Shown here: piece after piece, positions 10,370-21,530 of the stretch | Layout: each line of letters opens with the position of its first letter | Position numbering within the stretch: the stretch's first letter is position 1 | Assembly (NCBI GenBank): GCA_033032175.1 | Contig: CM065322.1 | Location: 2,914,001 to 2,978,000 of the forward strand | Direction of reading: 5' to 3' | From: Saturnia japonica | Lineage: Eukaryota; Arthropoda; Insecta; Lepidoptera; Saturniidae | Length of the DNA: 64,000 bases | Notes under the pieces: generated by a model | The model's database searches: none | What the model was told of the DNA's origin: nothing | What the model saw: only the letters and a program-made list of their open reading frames with translations | Made by a program: the position numbers and the translations under genes

Positions 10370-11499
10370 CTAAGTGTCGTAGTGTAAAAGTGTGATAGTT
10401 GTAAAGTGTCGAAGTGTCATAAAGTAAACTTTTACAAGAGCTTGAATGGATGAATGAATACTTTATCTCCCTTTTTGTTTTTTACACTTAGCATAAGGTA
10501 TTTCCTTTCAGCTAAGCAGCAGTATAGTGGAGAAAAATTTCATCGTAAGTAGCGCAAATAGAAGAATTTGTAAAAGTAATATAAAATAAAGCTTCGTACA
10601 TACTTTTTTCTTAGGTAATTTAAAAAAAAACTACAAATAAAGTCAACATTTATCATTTTTTAATAATCCATCATTTTTTTATATAATGGTGCGTAAGCAT
10701 TGAATTTTTTCACTACTATTATTTACTAGTAGATATAGTTGACATTATATGTGTAAAGATAAAATACCCAAGAGGTTATCATACCCTCGTGTATGATCGT
10801 GAATCATCAATTAATTATTTCGTGGGAACTCACGCGATTCATTTTGTGAAACGATTTGCGGTATATTTTTATTAATTTCAGTAACGTATAATCATTTAGG
10901 GGTTAAAATTTATAAAACTGTTTTTAATAGACCACGGAGATTGTTTTTTATTTATTATTATTTTATTTTATTTTATACCTTCACTAGCGACCCGCTCCAG
11001 TTTCGCACGGGTGCACATTACTAAGTGAAGTTTTTTATGTTTAAAAAAGCGTGTTTTAAAGTTTATTGCTTTATTATTGATAGTTCATAAAATCATAACT
11101 TCATGGTTACAAAAAATGCGCTTATCTCGCAATGCCTTATTCATAGCCCTATAGGAAAGCCACGGCGCGGGTGGCAGCAGCGATGCGAACGCAAACGTTG
11201 CGAGTGAATTCTTTGGTTGCGCGTAATTTTAAATCTATAATACTTTACACGGTATTTATTTAGAAGAAAAATTTTAATCTACATTAAATGCCCAATTAGC
11301 TAATATAATTGTATACTAGCTGTGCCCGCGACTTCGTCCACGTGGCATATTTCGTGATTGAAAAACAGCAACTCAATAAAAACCTCACCTCACCTCATGG
11401 TATTAGGTAAGTTTTGGTAATACCCAACTTAAATCATTTTAAATGTTTACCGATATCACAGTTTAACAATCGGATCAGATATTAACTAAAAAACATAAA
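10370..11499. other. Non-coding, with two Helitron-like 3'-end scraps
   Basis: Mostly AT-rich. ACTAGCGACCCGCTCCAGTT at about 10983 and ACTAGCTGTGCCCGCGACTT at 11324 are reverse complements of Helitron-like 3' ends (GTGCACCCG or GCGGGCACAGCTAGT). They indicate truncated minus-strand copies. No gene is seen. Confidence 0.45.
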
Positions 11500-11745
11500 G
11501 ACTGACTGCTATTATCGAGATCCTAGGTTTAATTCCCAGGTCGAGCAAAGTATTATTGGGTTTTTCTATGAAATTTTCAGCAGTCGCTCGGAGTTTGGCT
11601 TTCCGCCCGATTTATGGCAATAGGCTCGACCCCCATTTACATGGGACCTAAAAACATACGCGACGAACTGTGGGTGTACATTAGTACACCTCTGCCTAAC
11701 GCTTAAGCGAATACAGTCGTGATGGTATTTATATTAAATATACAG
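11500..11745 (+). mobile_element. tRNA-derived SINE, second family
   Basis: GGTTTAATTCCCAGGTCG is a pol III B-box-like word. It is followed by the body of a familiar lepidopteran SINE type: GTATTATTGGGTTTTTCTAT, TTCAGCAGTC, GGCAATAGGCTCGACCCCC and ACATGGGACC. The A-box region is degenerate. There is no coding capacity, and it would depend on a LINE for movement. Confidence 0.6.
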
Positions 11746-11959
11746 GTTGGAAAAAAGAACGGGACATAGAGGAAAATTTGGTTAAATAATAAAGTTATCA
11801 ACTTTTACTCAAAGAAAAACAATTTTTATTTTTTGAAATCATAATAACTGCATTCACAGATTTTCTAAAAAAAAAAGCTGACTTATAGCGGGAATCGAGC
11901 CAACAAAAAAATGCTAAAAAAAGGGGTAAAATCTCTCGAATAAACATTGTGTCTTGCCC

Positions 11960-12185
11960 GACTTGGTCGCGACCACTACCTACGCACGTGGTGAAAAGTC
12001 CGTCATAATGACTCGTTTTTGCGTGCAGCGTCTCGGGATCAGCCTGTGCATATCCAGTTAAATTAATGCAAGCCAGCCTAACAACGGCGGCCGTCGTTGG
12101 ATTACGATCTCTCGGTGGTCGCCGTTGTGTTAGGATTGTACTGTGCTTACCATAAGGCCACGCAGATGAAGTCGCGGTCAGAAAC
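11960..12185 (+). repeat. Interspersed repeat family C
   Basis: The ordered words are GGTGAAAAGTCCGTCATAAT, TGCGTGCAGCGTCTCGGGATC, CAGCCTGTGCATATCCAGTT, GATTACGATCTCTCGGTGGTC and TGTACTGTGCTTACCAT. All or part of the series recurs at 22690-22930, 26165-26395 (minus), 37605-37745, 43800-43965 (minus) and 62570-62695. No protein is encoded. Confidence 0.65.
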
Positions 12186-12194
12186 TAGTCTATA

Positions 12195-12471
12195 TCTATA
12201 CCAATATTATAAAGAGCAAAGATTTGGTTTTTTGTTTGTTTTTTGTTTATAATGTATAAATTCAAAAACTACTGGACCGATTTTAAAAGTTATTCCACTA
12301 ATATAAAGCTACAGTATCAGCGAGTAGCATAGGCTATATAATAATTTCGAAAGTTAATTCTTTCCTCACATAAACAGTTTTACACAAAGTATAAAAAATT
12401 GCCTACACGGATGCGTTGGCGATGTTTGTCGTATACAATTAGCATGGGTGAAACCGTGAGGCGAAGCTAGT
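12195..12471 (+). mobile_element. Helitron-like non-autonomous element, type 1
   Basis: It starts TCTATACCAATATTATAAAG and includes AAACTACTGGACCGATTTT and GGCGATGTTTGTCGTATAC. It ends GGGTGAAACCGTGAGGCGAA then GCTAG|T. The TC start and CTAG end followed by T are Helitron hallmarks. A second copy is at 38798-39075. It is non-coding. Confidence 0.7.
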
Positions 12472-12890
12472 CTATACAATTAATAAGATTGAAGTGTCTG
12501 TTTGTTCCGGGTAATCTCCAAAACGGTTGGGCCGATTTTGACAGGACTTTCACTGATAGATAGCTGATAATACAGGGAGTAACTTAGGCTACTTTTATTT
12601 TAGAAAAAGAATTAGGGTTCCACACAAATAAATAAAAACTGGTAATTGTGAATCAATTCGGACGCTTAAATAGCTTATGCTGAGTAAACCATATGGGATA
12701 TAGCAAATTAATTTACCACATAATTATAAGCATTAAAAAGACCTACAAAAAAGTTTGGTAGAGTATACATCTATCTTCTAAGGAACACCCACAATAAGCA
12801 TTTTTATCTTTAAAATAGCCAGGAGCGGGGGAGCAAGATTCGCGCGGGCATTCTGTAGTCAACGTGAGCGAAGCCACGGACACAGCTAGT
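12471..12890 (+). mobile_element. Helitron-like non-autonomous element, type 2, complete
   Basis: It starts TCTATACAATTAATAAG directly at the T that follows the CTAG of the previous element, and ends GGACACAGCTAG|T. It is collinear with 28082-28554 and with the LINE-split copy 2624-3030 plus 6083-6170. Compared with 28082-28554 it lacks about 70 bases after GTGTCTGTTTGT. Confidence 0.75.
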
Positions 12891-12929
12891 TCTTAATAAA
12901 AATGTAATAGAAAACAAAAAAAAAGTCAT

Positions 12930-13060
12930 GAGCGAGGCGCCGAGTGGGCGAGCAATGAACAATTACTGGTCAAAATAATAAACGAGATATCATAAAAGCC
13001 GACGCGACGCAGTGCGGCGCCGCGTGTGAAACAACGACACCTGTGTATAGGGTGATCGTA
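12930..13060. other. CpG-rich patch
   Basis: GCGAGGCGCCGAGTGGGCGAG and GCCGACGCGACGCAGTGCGG stand out from the AT-rich flanks. A 60-codon minus frame crosses it but resembles nothing. It could be a regulatory patch or the body of an unidentified repeat. Confidence 0.3.
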
Positions 13061-13136
13061 AAGAGAGTACTTCATAGAGTTAACTGGTGTATAGAAGTTT
13101 ATTTTCAATTAGAAAATATAATATTATTATAATATA

Positions 13137-13430
13137 TGGGGGCTATGGTTGCTCAGTTGGTAGCGTGTACGGACTCCAAGTCGATCGACGTTAGTTCGAA
13201 TCCCTGCCATGAGCCTGAGCATTCGGTGAAGGAAAGCATCGTGATGAAAACATAACATGTTGGAAGGGCTTTTTCCAATGCCCGCCTGGCTAGCTAACAC
13301 CCTTAAGATGAAAATCTGTCGCCAAACACCAATAGGTCTGTTCCGGTTGCTGCGTTTAAGAGGCAGTCTGCCATTAGGCGTAGCGTGCTACCATCTTGGG
13401 CCACATTGCCAATAATAATAATAGAAATAA
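13137..13430 (+). mobile_element. tRNA-derived SINE (family S), best copy
   Basis: The A box GCTCAGTTGGTAGCG (13151-13165) and B box GTTCGAATCCC (13194-13204) are spaced as in a tRNA. A tRNA-unrelated body follows: CGGTGAAGGAAAGCATCGTG, GGAAGGGCTTTTTCCAATGC, TCTGTCGCCAAACACCAATAG, GGCGTAGCGTGCTACCATCT. It ends in an (AAT)n tail. Six further copies are in the window (16.0, 30.2, 35.4 minus, 39.4, 48.9 and 53.7 minus kb). This is the best-preserved head, so it is probably among the youngest. Confidence 0.85.
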
Positions 13431-15239
13431 GAAAATACAAATATAATTTGGAATAAGAAATACTAACTTAGTAAAGTATAATTGTGTAACTTAAGAAAAT
13501 ACTTTTTGATAATCGTTAATATATCACGTGCCCATGTCGATGACGACTTACATGAATTTACTCCCTATTCAAGCCTTCCTATATAACTTTTCATTTTAAA
13601 AGTGATATATTACAGCCTACGACAAATAGATTCATTTTTAGTTGACTAAAATTATCATTGTAAATTAAAATTAAAAAAAATTTCATGTAAGATGTCATAA
13701 TTAAATAATTAATTAACAATTCACCAATAATGAGTTGAAAAGATTTAAAAATATGTATCATCTAATTTACATTTGAGTCTTAAGGTAAAAAACTAATGAA
13801 GTTGATTTTTTTAAACGGCTCTTCTGAAAATTACGGCATAATGAGTATCGATATGATTAAACTATTTAAATGAGCTAGGAAATAAGTATCACTGTTTTAA
13901 AATTTCACTCTGGTGTTGCTATGAATTTTTAAACAAAATCTCAAATGTCAAATGTAGTATAATTTCATATCAATTAACTAAACTAATTTATTTAACAATA
14001 GACTATTCTAAAACGTATTCACACTACGTGTTATAAAATAATGAGGCGTCACAAACAAAAAGCACCGGAAATAAGCTCGAAACGTGACGAACGAAATTTC
14101 TTAGCGATTTCTCATTTCACCCCTCCGCACAACGAAACCATTTGATTTGTGTAATCAAATGCGGGTATTCAAATTAATTAGTTGGTTACGCACCTGAGCA
14201 TTTACACTTTTGTATTGTGTTAAATCGCCATGTTATATTATGCAACCATTCAATGGGCTACCACCCAGTTGGTTGCAAGTAAAACTGTTTTTTCTGACCG
14301 CAAAAACAAAATTGTCACTTTAAAACTTTACAAGTACTCATTAGTTAGTGCTTTGAATTACCGTAATTTTTATGCAAAGCATTATGGTCTTTATTTACCG
14401 GCCCTCAAAATTGAAAATATATTGTAATTACATATTTATTTGTTGATTTTAATGGACTTTTATAAACTGATGATACGTTTTGATTCAATTTAATTAAATG
14501 TTGACAGTTGTTCCTCTATTGTGTGGGTGTTTTTCACTGTAATGATAAGCTTTTTTTTGAATGATCGACGATATATAAATACTGGTTATCATTTAAAATT
14601 GCAGTTATTGGTTATAATTTTGATTTATAATTGAAGGTTTTGGGACTTATAAATATAAAGAGCACGCATAGTAGGCACATAAAAATCCTTTGCGGAAATT
14701 GAAAGCGCATATTAATTAAATAATATTTCACATTTATTGTGGTTAATTTTTAGTTTCACTCCAATAATTTTCAGTTGATTGATATAAGCTTTTACACTAT
14801 TTGCATGTACTATCCCACTAAATTAGCAACCAGATTATTTAAATTGCAAAAACGACATACGAATAACTTTTTGTACTACGAGTGGTTTTAAAATCCTTCC
14901 TACTTATTCACAAGCTAACTACCCTCAATCTTTATAAAATAAATTAGCGCCACATAAACTCGACCGAGTGACATTATCTCGCAAATCCTGTAACAAAACT
15001 GAACAAAGAGTCGTATCGTAAATGTTACATCAATCCGAAGCACAGGGTCCCTACACTTGTCCACTAAGCTCGGTTTACGATCGAATTTTTAATCCGTCCA
15101 ACATAAAAGTGTTTATCTTCCATCAGTTTTTATTTGCCAGCGTGACTTTCATTAAACGACTACAAAGTCATGGGGTTTCTTTATGTAATTTGTTTTGTTT
15201 GACTATTGTGATTTAAAACAAAAATACTAATCAAATAAT
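13431..15239. other. AT-rich non-coding stretch
   Basis: Small frames at 14230-14427 and 15022-15216 have no domain, no consistent splice context and no recognisable family. The rest is AT-rich, with nothing identified. Confidence 0.45.
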
Positions 15240-15460
15240 AGAATAATAATAATAATAGCATCCTTTAAATATCTTATACTTGGGCAAAGGTCTCTAATCA
15301 AAGGGAAGCATTGACTTAACCACCAGGCCGGTTCATATCGTATTGGCGCAATTTACAATGCCGAGAAATCCACACTTTAAAATGTTTCAACAAAAACATT
15401 TCTTAAGTGTTCAGGTTATCATGAGGTTTTCCTTCACCGTCTGCCAATAATATGACTAAT
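15240..15460 (-). repeat. Old LINE/SINE-type interspersed fragment after an (AAT)n tract
   Basis: After AATAATAATAATAATAG comes CTTGGGCAAAGGTCTCTAATC with AAAGGGAAGCATTGACTTAA and, about 100 bases on, GGTTTTCCTTCACCGTCTGCC. These are the landmarks of a widespread lepidopteran repeat (usually TGGGCAGAGGCCTC...GTTTTCCTTCACCG). It is heavily diverged and non-coding. Confidence 0.5.
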
Positions 15461-16007
15461 TCAAATATTAAAATGTACGCGAATTACGAAAAATTAATTG
15501 GTACATTCCAATGTCCTAAATTTAAAACTAGGCCAAAATTAGGATGTATATTCCAAAACACGAACAGCGAAATCTTTTGTATGTTTTAGTAAAGAAACCA
15601 AATCCATTTATTTGCCTTTATCTGAAATATTTTGCGTCGATTCATTCATATTTTATAAGTCTTTAGCAAATTTAATAAGCAAATCTTCCGAAAATGTTCG
15701 ACAATTTACGCGCACGAAAACATTACCTTCCTTAATTCGCAGTCCTGACGCCTACAACATATTGGAGCTTAGATTTTACTGTCCAATTCACTGTTACATT
15801 TGCATAGTCGTAAAATTTACAACCTATGCATTTTGTTCGTTAATCTGAACGTTCCGGTGCACGGTGCGTTCTCGGGGTAAATATCATTTTCTTCAAGATA
15901 ATTTTATGACTGTGTTTTACATGTTGACTTATTCATGAATGAGTTATAAGAATTAAATATAAAATGAAGATAGAGATAACTAAATTAGAGGGAATCAAAT
16001 TAAATGA
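15461..16007. other. Non-coding stretch
   Basis: A 78-codon frame (15612-15848) has no recognisable domain and I do not call it a gene. No repeat was matched here. Confidence 0.4.
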
Positions 16008-16285
16008 AGCAATTAATAGCTCAGTGATAGCATGTTCGACACTAAATCGATGAACGTGGGTTTAACTCTTACAATGAATCTGAGCTTTCGGTGAAATAAA
16101 ACATCGTGATGACACCATAGCATGGTGATAGGGTTTTTCTAACGCCCGTCTGAGTAGCTACCACCCGCAAGTTGAAAAACTGTCGCCAAACACCTATAGG
16201 CGTGTTCTGGCAGCTGCACTTAAGAACCAGTGTTCCACTAGGCTTAGTGTGCTACTATCTTGCGTCACATCGTAAAAATATCAGG
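16008..16285 (+). mobile_element. SINE family S, diverged copy
   Basis: AGCTCAGTGATAGCATG stands in for the A box and GGGTTTAACTCTTAC for the B box, both decayed. The body matches the 13.1-kb copy: AACATCGTGATGA, GGGTTTTTCTAACGCCCGTC, ACTGTCGCCAAACACCTATAG, TAGGCTTAGTGTGCTACTATC. Confidence 0.75.
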
Positions 16286-16544
16286 TAAGATTTTAACCAG
16301 AACACTACCCTTTAAGGATAAAAACCTCCTATCATTAAAAAAAGGAAATTAAAAGGAATCAAACGAAGTCAAAATTGAGCTTAGAAACTATTTCAATTTT
16401 GCCATTATAAATTTCACAGATTCAACGTTTGACTGATCTTGTTTGGTAGGGGTTAGCAAATAAATTTATATTTTATTTATTAAATAGTAGCTCGGTAAAG
16501 TGATGACATTGTGTATGATAAGCATATTATACGCATATTACAAT

Positions 16545-16650
16545 CAAAAATAAAGGACGACTTCCGAGAGATAGGTAATCTATTGCCGCACCGGTAGCTG
16601 CTCTAATACCGGCTTGCAACGGAATATACACTGACTAATCACGACACGTG
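16545..16650 (-). repeat. Interspersed repeat family C, fragment
   Basis: CGAGAGATAGGTAATCTATTGCC with ATATACACTGACTAATCACGA parallels the better copy at 43818-43890 (CGAGAGATCAGCAATCCATTG, ATATCCACTGACTGATTCAG). Confidence 0.5.
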
Positions 16651-17034
16651 ACACAGCAAAACAAAATTCACTGTGACCGGTTTATTACTATGTGCATGGT
16701 GTTCGCAACCCAGTCAGGTAATGACATAAACCGGTTGAACCTGGAACGCCTCAACATGCCAATATTGCGGGTGTTACATGTATCATCAGTTCCGATCCAG
16801 AAAGACACAATTGTTATTCCTATCAATTGGCATTACAACGCAGTATAATTGGTATTTGTCTGCAACTTATTTAGTACATTAAAATAGTTCACGTCGAACT
16901 TGGAGGTATAAAAAAGGTTAAGATGTGAATACATGTGTGTGTAGTTTCATCGAATAAACAATTGTTAATTTAACTTATATTATTTAAAAAGGTAAGATTT
17001 ATATTCACCTCAATCGCAAGATTTGGATCCATTA

Positions 17035-17215
17035 GAGGTTACGTAACAGAGTTAAAACATCATGCCTTTAGAAGTCCACTGCTAGACATAGGTTTTTCCT
17101 AAGGTTCGCCATCGAATCCAATCTCCGGCTTTCCGCATCCAGTTGCTTCCAGCAGTCTTCCGAAAATCGTCTGGTTTGAGGGCGTCCTACGCTACGTTTG
17201 CCAATACGTGGTCTC
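17035..17215 (-). pseudogene. RTE-type LINE, C-terminal end remnant
   Basis: On the minus strand, pieces in shifting frames read as the tail of an RTE-type RT polyprotein. A basic GRPQTRW-like start is frame-broken (CGTAGCGTAGGACGCCCTC). Then come DDFRKTAGSNWMRKAGDWIRW, RTLGKTYV and QWTSKG. The motif in which a conserved tryptophan-rich stretch precedes QWTS is a standard end of these proteins. Only about 60 residues survive, with at least one stop. It is a 5'-truncated dead insertion. Confidence 0.65.
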
Positions 17216-18864
17216 TACTCAAATGAAAGGAAAAAAAATGACACAGCAAAGTAAATCTGTTTAAATTCTTATCTCTCTTTGATTATATTAAACTTTCATA
17301 GTTAAATTCTTTATTATTAACAGCAATTTTGTTAAGTACTATAAATATTTCTATCTGTTTATGCCTACAAAATCCTCTTGATTTTGATTCAAATCAAAGC
17401 AAATTACATTCGGTCGTAAATTCGTGTCTGATTAATTTCATGCAAATGTCTAGTAGTAAAACTTCAAGTCCCAAATTAGATGGCATTTCTAGTTTGATTT
17501 TTATGTTTGTTTGTATAAATCAAGTAGCTACACAAGACAAGAAAATTGATAACATAGTTATAAGAAAATTATAAGTGAATCATAATACATTTTACTTTAT
17601 ACAACCTGGAAGATTTATAAAACTCAAGTAACATTGTTTTAAGGAATTCATAGTAACGTCTGCTGTATAATTATTTTTATCTCTATCTAAATTTTATCCA
17701 TATTTAAATTTGTTATTACTTAGTTAATTTGACAAAATTTGTAATAATTTTGTTTTGGATGAATTTTTTTACCTTTTTTATGTATTTTTCAAATATTTAT
17801 ATCTATAAGTGCATGTTGATTTCCCAATCGCAAGTTACATAGGAATAGTGTTCTTGCTTGTTTAATTTTGTTGACATTTAGTGATTTATATTCTTTTTCT
17901 TCGTCATATTTATATGTATTTTACTTTGATGATTTTTATACATTTCAATTTTTCTAATACTTACCTAGTTTATTGTCATAATCTGTAATGACTCTGTTAT
18001 CTGAAATTTGTTAAAAAAATTTAATTGTTTCAAATATTCACGTTGCTAGTGCATGTTGTGATTGCTTTAAAAGGCCCAAAGCATTCTATTCTTGAAACGG
18101 ATATTTTTTTGTTTGTATAATGAACTGACCACAGGCCGCCAAAATAAATAAAAGAACTATTTTTTGACTACAGTTATCCTAACTACTACATTCTTTTTTA
18201 TTTCCTGCTTAATCATCTGCGCTTCTATTTTATTTACTACATCAATATGCTTAAGGGCGCTTCCTATGCGCAACTACTATGTATAATCTAAACTACTGAT
18301 TTGGATTATCTACTTCAAAACTACGATCTGTAAAACTACATTAAGTATAAGATCTATTCTATCATTCATTAGTTATTTAAAATTTCGATTTACTAAATTA
18401 AATTTGCTATTTCACAAAGCTTAAGAATACATGATAAAATTTACAAATTCAAGAGTTACCAAGTTCAAAAGTAACTAATTTACACAAAATATCTTGGAGC
18501 ATTTGCAAGATTTACCATTTTATCAGATTTCCGAGATCGGCTTACGAATGCCCTCATCCGTTTTACGAGTTTCACAGAGTAAATTTCGGTTTATAGTTTC
18601 CTTAATATTACAAAAGTTGATTAGTTTAGGAGACGATGCTAATGTTATAGAAACTTCCAACTGGAATGCCACATACTTGTTATCATTTCAAATCAACTGA
18701 ATAATGTCTAATGTTATGTTTATTATACTTATAGGTAAAATAGTTTATTATTTTATAATCTATACGACGTTATTGTAAAGGGTTACCACAGTGATTTTAT
18801 TGTCAAATCTATCACGTAGGCAATGTGACGGTTCTCTGCATGATAGTAAGAAAAGAACAGAATA
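17216..18864. other. AT-rich non-coding stretch
   Basis: Frames at 17329-17574 and 18494-18700 are of near-random composition with no domain. No repeat was matched. Confidence 0.45.
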
Positions 18865-18921
18865 GTATCAAAAAAAAACAATAACGATCACTAAGAGATC
18901 AGCAATCCACCGGCAGCCGTT

Positions 18922-18942
18922 ATATATATATATATATATATA
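18922..18942. repeat. (TA)n microsatellite
   Basis: An uninterrupted run of about ten TA units. It follows a short family-C scrap (AAGAGATCAGCAATCCACCGG). Confidence 0.8.
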
Positions 18943-19364
18943 CCTATGTATATCAGTTGTTTAGTTATCATAATACAAGCTTTGCTTAAGTTTGGAATTA
19001 AATGGCCGTGTATGAAATTGTGTGCTCATATTTTTAACAAAGTACATAAAATATGGTTAAGAAATGCGTTTAAAAAAGAAGATAAAGTGACATGTTGGAG
19101 TTTTTATTTTTAATTCATTACATAGGTTTTTTGACCCTATATTATGTAATATAAATTGGTGGAATTTTGCGTGATATAGTTTGATTGTTGTACATAAGTG
19201 TAGTGTATTATAAATATTTAGAGATGTCACAAAAACTCCTCAAAACAGATCTGACAAGGGAGCGATCATCTTGTCAGAAGACCTCACTTTTTATAGTATT
19301 AGAAATTTTTACGAAGGCTTAAAACATTGACACTGGCAAGTGCTTTTTGCGGCGCCAAAACAAG

Positions 19365-19488
19365 AAGAAGAACAAGATCGAGTTTCATGCCAGTTCTTCC
19401 TGATGACTGGGATATTTTCCGAATCGTTGGTAGTGTTTTAATATTCTTAAGTGCTTTCGTAGGGCCTAATTTGAATAAAGTATTTGCT
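19365..19488 (-). repeat. LINE 3'-end repeat, inverted partner of 19600-19712
   Basis: The reverse complement reads AATTAGGCCCTACGAAAGCA, CTTAAGAATATTAAAACACT, ACCAACGATTCGGAAAATAT, CCCAGTCATCAGGAAGAACTG. This matches the plus-strand copy 110 bp downstream almost word for word. The 73-codon plus frame across it is therefore antisense repeat, not a gene. Confidence 0.7.
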
Positions 19489-19599
19489 GCTTTAATTTTT
19501 CGTATTACAAATATACCAGATAATCAATTAAAGAATGTAGGTAGGTAGGAATTTAAGCAGTAAACATATTGTGTATTTTAAACCAAAAATCAAAATCAA

Positions 19600-19712
19600 A
19601 ATATCTTTTATTCAATTTAGCCCCAAGAAGGCATTTATGAATGTTAAAACACTACCACCGGTTCGGAAAATATCCCAGTCATCGAGAAGAACCGACAAGA
19701 AACTGTTTACGG
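19600..19712 (+). repeat. LINE 3'-end repeat
   Basis: ATCTTTTATTCAATTTAGCCC, AAGAAGGCATTTATGAATGT, ACCACCGGTTCGGAAAATAT, CCCAGTCATCGAGAAGAACC. The same landmarks occur at 30705-30790 and 45085-45172. The plus-strand reading is probably antisense to the LINE whose C-terminus lies at 19790-20095 on the minus strand. Confidence 0.65.
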
Positions 19713-19789
19713 GTTTATCAACATCTTATCTTTTTTTTTTATTGGTTTAACACTATTTAATTATATACAGTTATAATCATTTTCAGTAG

Positions 19790-20095
19790 ATATACAGAGA
19801 GGAAATCACATCCAGACATCACCAGCATTCACGTAATCAGCCACCCTATAATACCCCTTAGACAATGAATTTAGCTTAACAGGATTCTTACACTTATTAT
19901 CCGGCAAATCGGTAATGTGCTTAGAAAGTTTATTATAGAACCTAACACAATTACCTAAAAACTTTTATTTGTTTTACTAAGTCTAAAAGATGGAATGACT
20001 CTTTTATATTTATTTGTAGTATTGAAATTGAGCTTCTTAGTTACAAAGTCAAAATTATCTTCATTTTTCCAAACATACATTATATTTTCCAAGAT
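19790..20095 (-). pseudogene. LINE-like ORF, C-terminal remnant
   Basis: Minus-strand translation gives KRVIPSFRLSKTNKSF in one frame. After a one-base shift it gives FYNKLSKHITDLPDNKCK and SKGYYRVADYVNAGDVW before a stop. Such an end (FYNKLP..I..L, then KGYY...DY) is common at the C-termini of lepidopteran retroelement polyproteins of the Jockey type. That assignment is from general familiarity, not a search. There is one frameshift, and the 5' part is gone. Confidence 0.55.
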
Positions 20096-20357
20096 ATATT
20101 TATTTATTTATTTAAGATATGCAAACTTCACAGCACATTTAAAAACTGTAAAATAATCACAATATAATTCCAAAGTGCCAATTATGAAGTAGGACATAAA
20201 TTACATTTTATAATTATACCTAACGATAATGATAAGTGTGTATGAATGTATTCAAAATTTGTTTACCAAGTACTATGTGTATGGTTGTGTTTGTTTGTGT
20301 GTAGGTGTGTATGTGTGTTAATTAACATGTGTGCGCATGTGTTTAGGTTTCCTGTAA
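20096..20357. other. LINE 3' flank with TG-rich tract
   Basis: AT-rich, probably the 3' untranslated part of the adjoining minus-strand LINE. It includes an impure (TG)n tract at about 20275-20345. No gene. Confidence 0.4.
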
Positions 20358-21190
20358 TTACTCCTGAACTAACCTTTTAGAGACCGACTTGAGAAACTGC
20401 ATTCGACTTAGGTGGAAAATATCAATATCATTGAAGAGCTTATTGTACTGTGTAGTACACAGTCTCAGTCACAGACAGTCTGTATCTATAAAGGGTGGAG
20501 TTTTGAGCATATGTATGCTTTACAGAAGAAATGGCGAATAAAGTGGGGTTCCTAGTACGCTTACTAGGCACTCGCAGATATAATTTACTTAAGAGTTCAG
20601 GGCAATCTATTACTGAGTTGAGTAAATCATATAGAAAACGCATATCGTTTATGATTCGACGGTATTTTAGTGAGAAAATGTTATAGTGCTTTAAGTTATT
20701 ATTGTACTCCATGGGATGGTTCTTACCTTTGAAATTAAGAAATTTTAAAAACTTATTTTGAATATTTTCCAACCTGTTATTATGTGTAATGAAAGCTGGT
20801 GACCATATTGATGACGCATATTCTAAGCAGCTTCTCACATAAGAAAAATAAAGAATTTTAAGTGGTAGAATTTTGCTGAATGGCTTTGTGACTCTAAATA
20901 TAAATCCTAACATTTTGATGGCTTTTTGATGAATAAAGTCGTAATGAAGATTGTACAGTAACTTTGAGTCCATGATAATCCCCAGATCTTTCACACAATT
21001 AACACTTGGATTGGCAAGTGATTTAAAGAATAACTGTAATTAATTTGACGAAGTTTACGTGTGAAAGTTATAGAATTACATTTCTTAATATTAAGATCCA
21101 GTTTGTTTATTTGACAATAGTCACAGAGTCGATCCAGATCCTGCTGAAGGAGAAGGCAGTCATTAATACTACGAATAACCTTGAAAATTT
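20358..21190 (-). pseudogene. Jockey-type LINE, RT C-terminal half remnant
   Basis: Minus-strand reading, from 5': DCLLLQQDLDRLCDYCQINK and LDLNIKKCNSITFTRK, in a frame offset from what follows. Then KDLGIIMDSKL, ILPLKILYFSYVRSCLEYASS, IWSPAFITHNNRLENIQNKF and YDLLNSVIDCPELLSKLYLRV. These are the DLG..D..L and YVRS.LEYAS.IW.P landmarks after the YxDD motif in Jockey-type RTs. The main open piece stops at 20440. The true ending (LFNDIDIFHLSRMQFLK, then SVSKRLVQE and TAA at 20358) is one frame away. The catalytic RT core is missing. Confidence 0.8.
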
Positions 21191-21192
21191 TA

Positions 21193-21222
21193 GTATTATA
21201 GTCGTAGTAGTAGTAGTATTAG
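21193..21222. repeat. (TAG)n trinucleotide tract at a LINE-LINE junction
   Basis: Five to six near-perfect TAG units lie exactly where one LINE remnant ends and another begins. Confidence 0.6.
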
Positions 21223-21530
21223 TCGCATATCATAATTTGCTGGAACTGCCCGTTTTTGTAATACAAATATGATATCTACCTCAGCTGCTTTACCCCACAG
21301 TAAAATACCATAGGACATTAAACTGCGGAAGTAAGCGAAGTAGACCAGCCTAGCAGTAGCAATATCAGTTAACTGGCGAATCTTACTCACTGCGCATGCA
21401 GCGGAGCTTAATTTCCCTGCAAAGGTTTTAATGCGAGGACCCCATTGTAATTTTGCACCTAGTGTGAAGCCTAAGAATACAGTATTACCAACCATGCCTA
21501 CTATGTTCTGAAGAATTTTGTAACTTCTCT
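21223..21530 (-). pseudogene. Second LINE RT C-terminal remnant
   Basis: Minus-strand VFLGFTLGAKLQWGPRIKT, FAGKLSSAACAVSKIRQLTD, IATARLVYFAYFRSLMSYGI, LLWGKAAEVDIIFVLQKRAV. These are the post-catalytic RT landmarks (FLG..L....W...I..L, then Y...SYGI..WG). The protein differs clearly from the neighbour at 20.4-21.2 kb, so it is a separate family. It is 5'- and 3'-truncated. The best open stretch is about 90 residues, and it breaks into the TAG tract. Confidence 0.8.

Noticed and set aside
13137..13210. Possible free-standing tRNA gene
   Set aside because: A and B boxes are good, but the acceptor stem does not close and the same body follows in seven dispersed copies, so it is a SINE head.
19327..19548. 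73-codon plus-strand frame with protein-like composition
   Set aside because: Most of it is the exact antisense of a repeat found at 19600-19712, 30705-30790 and 45085-45172.
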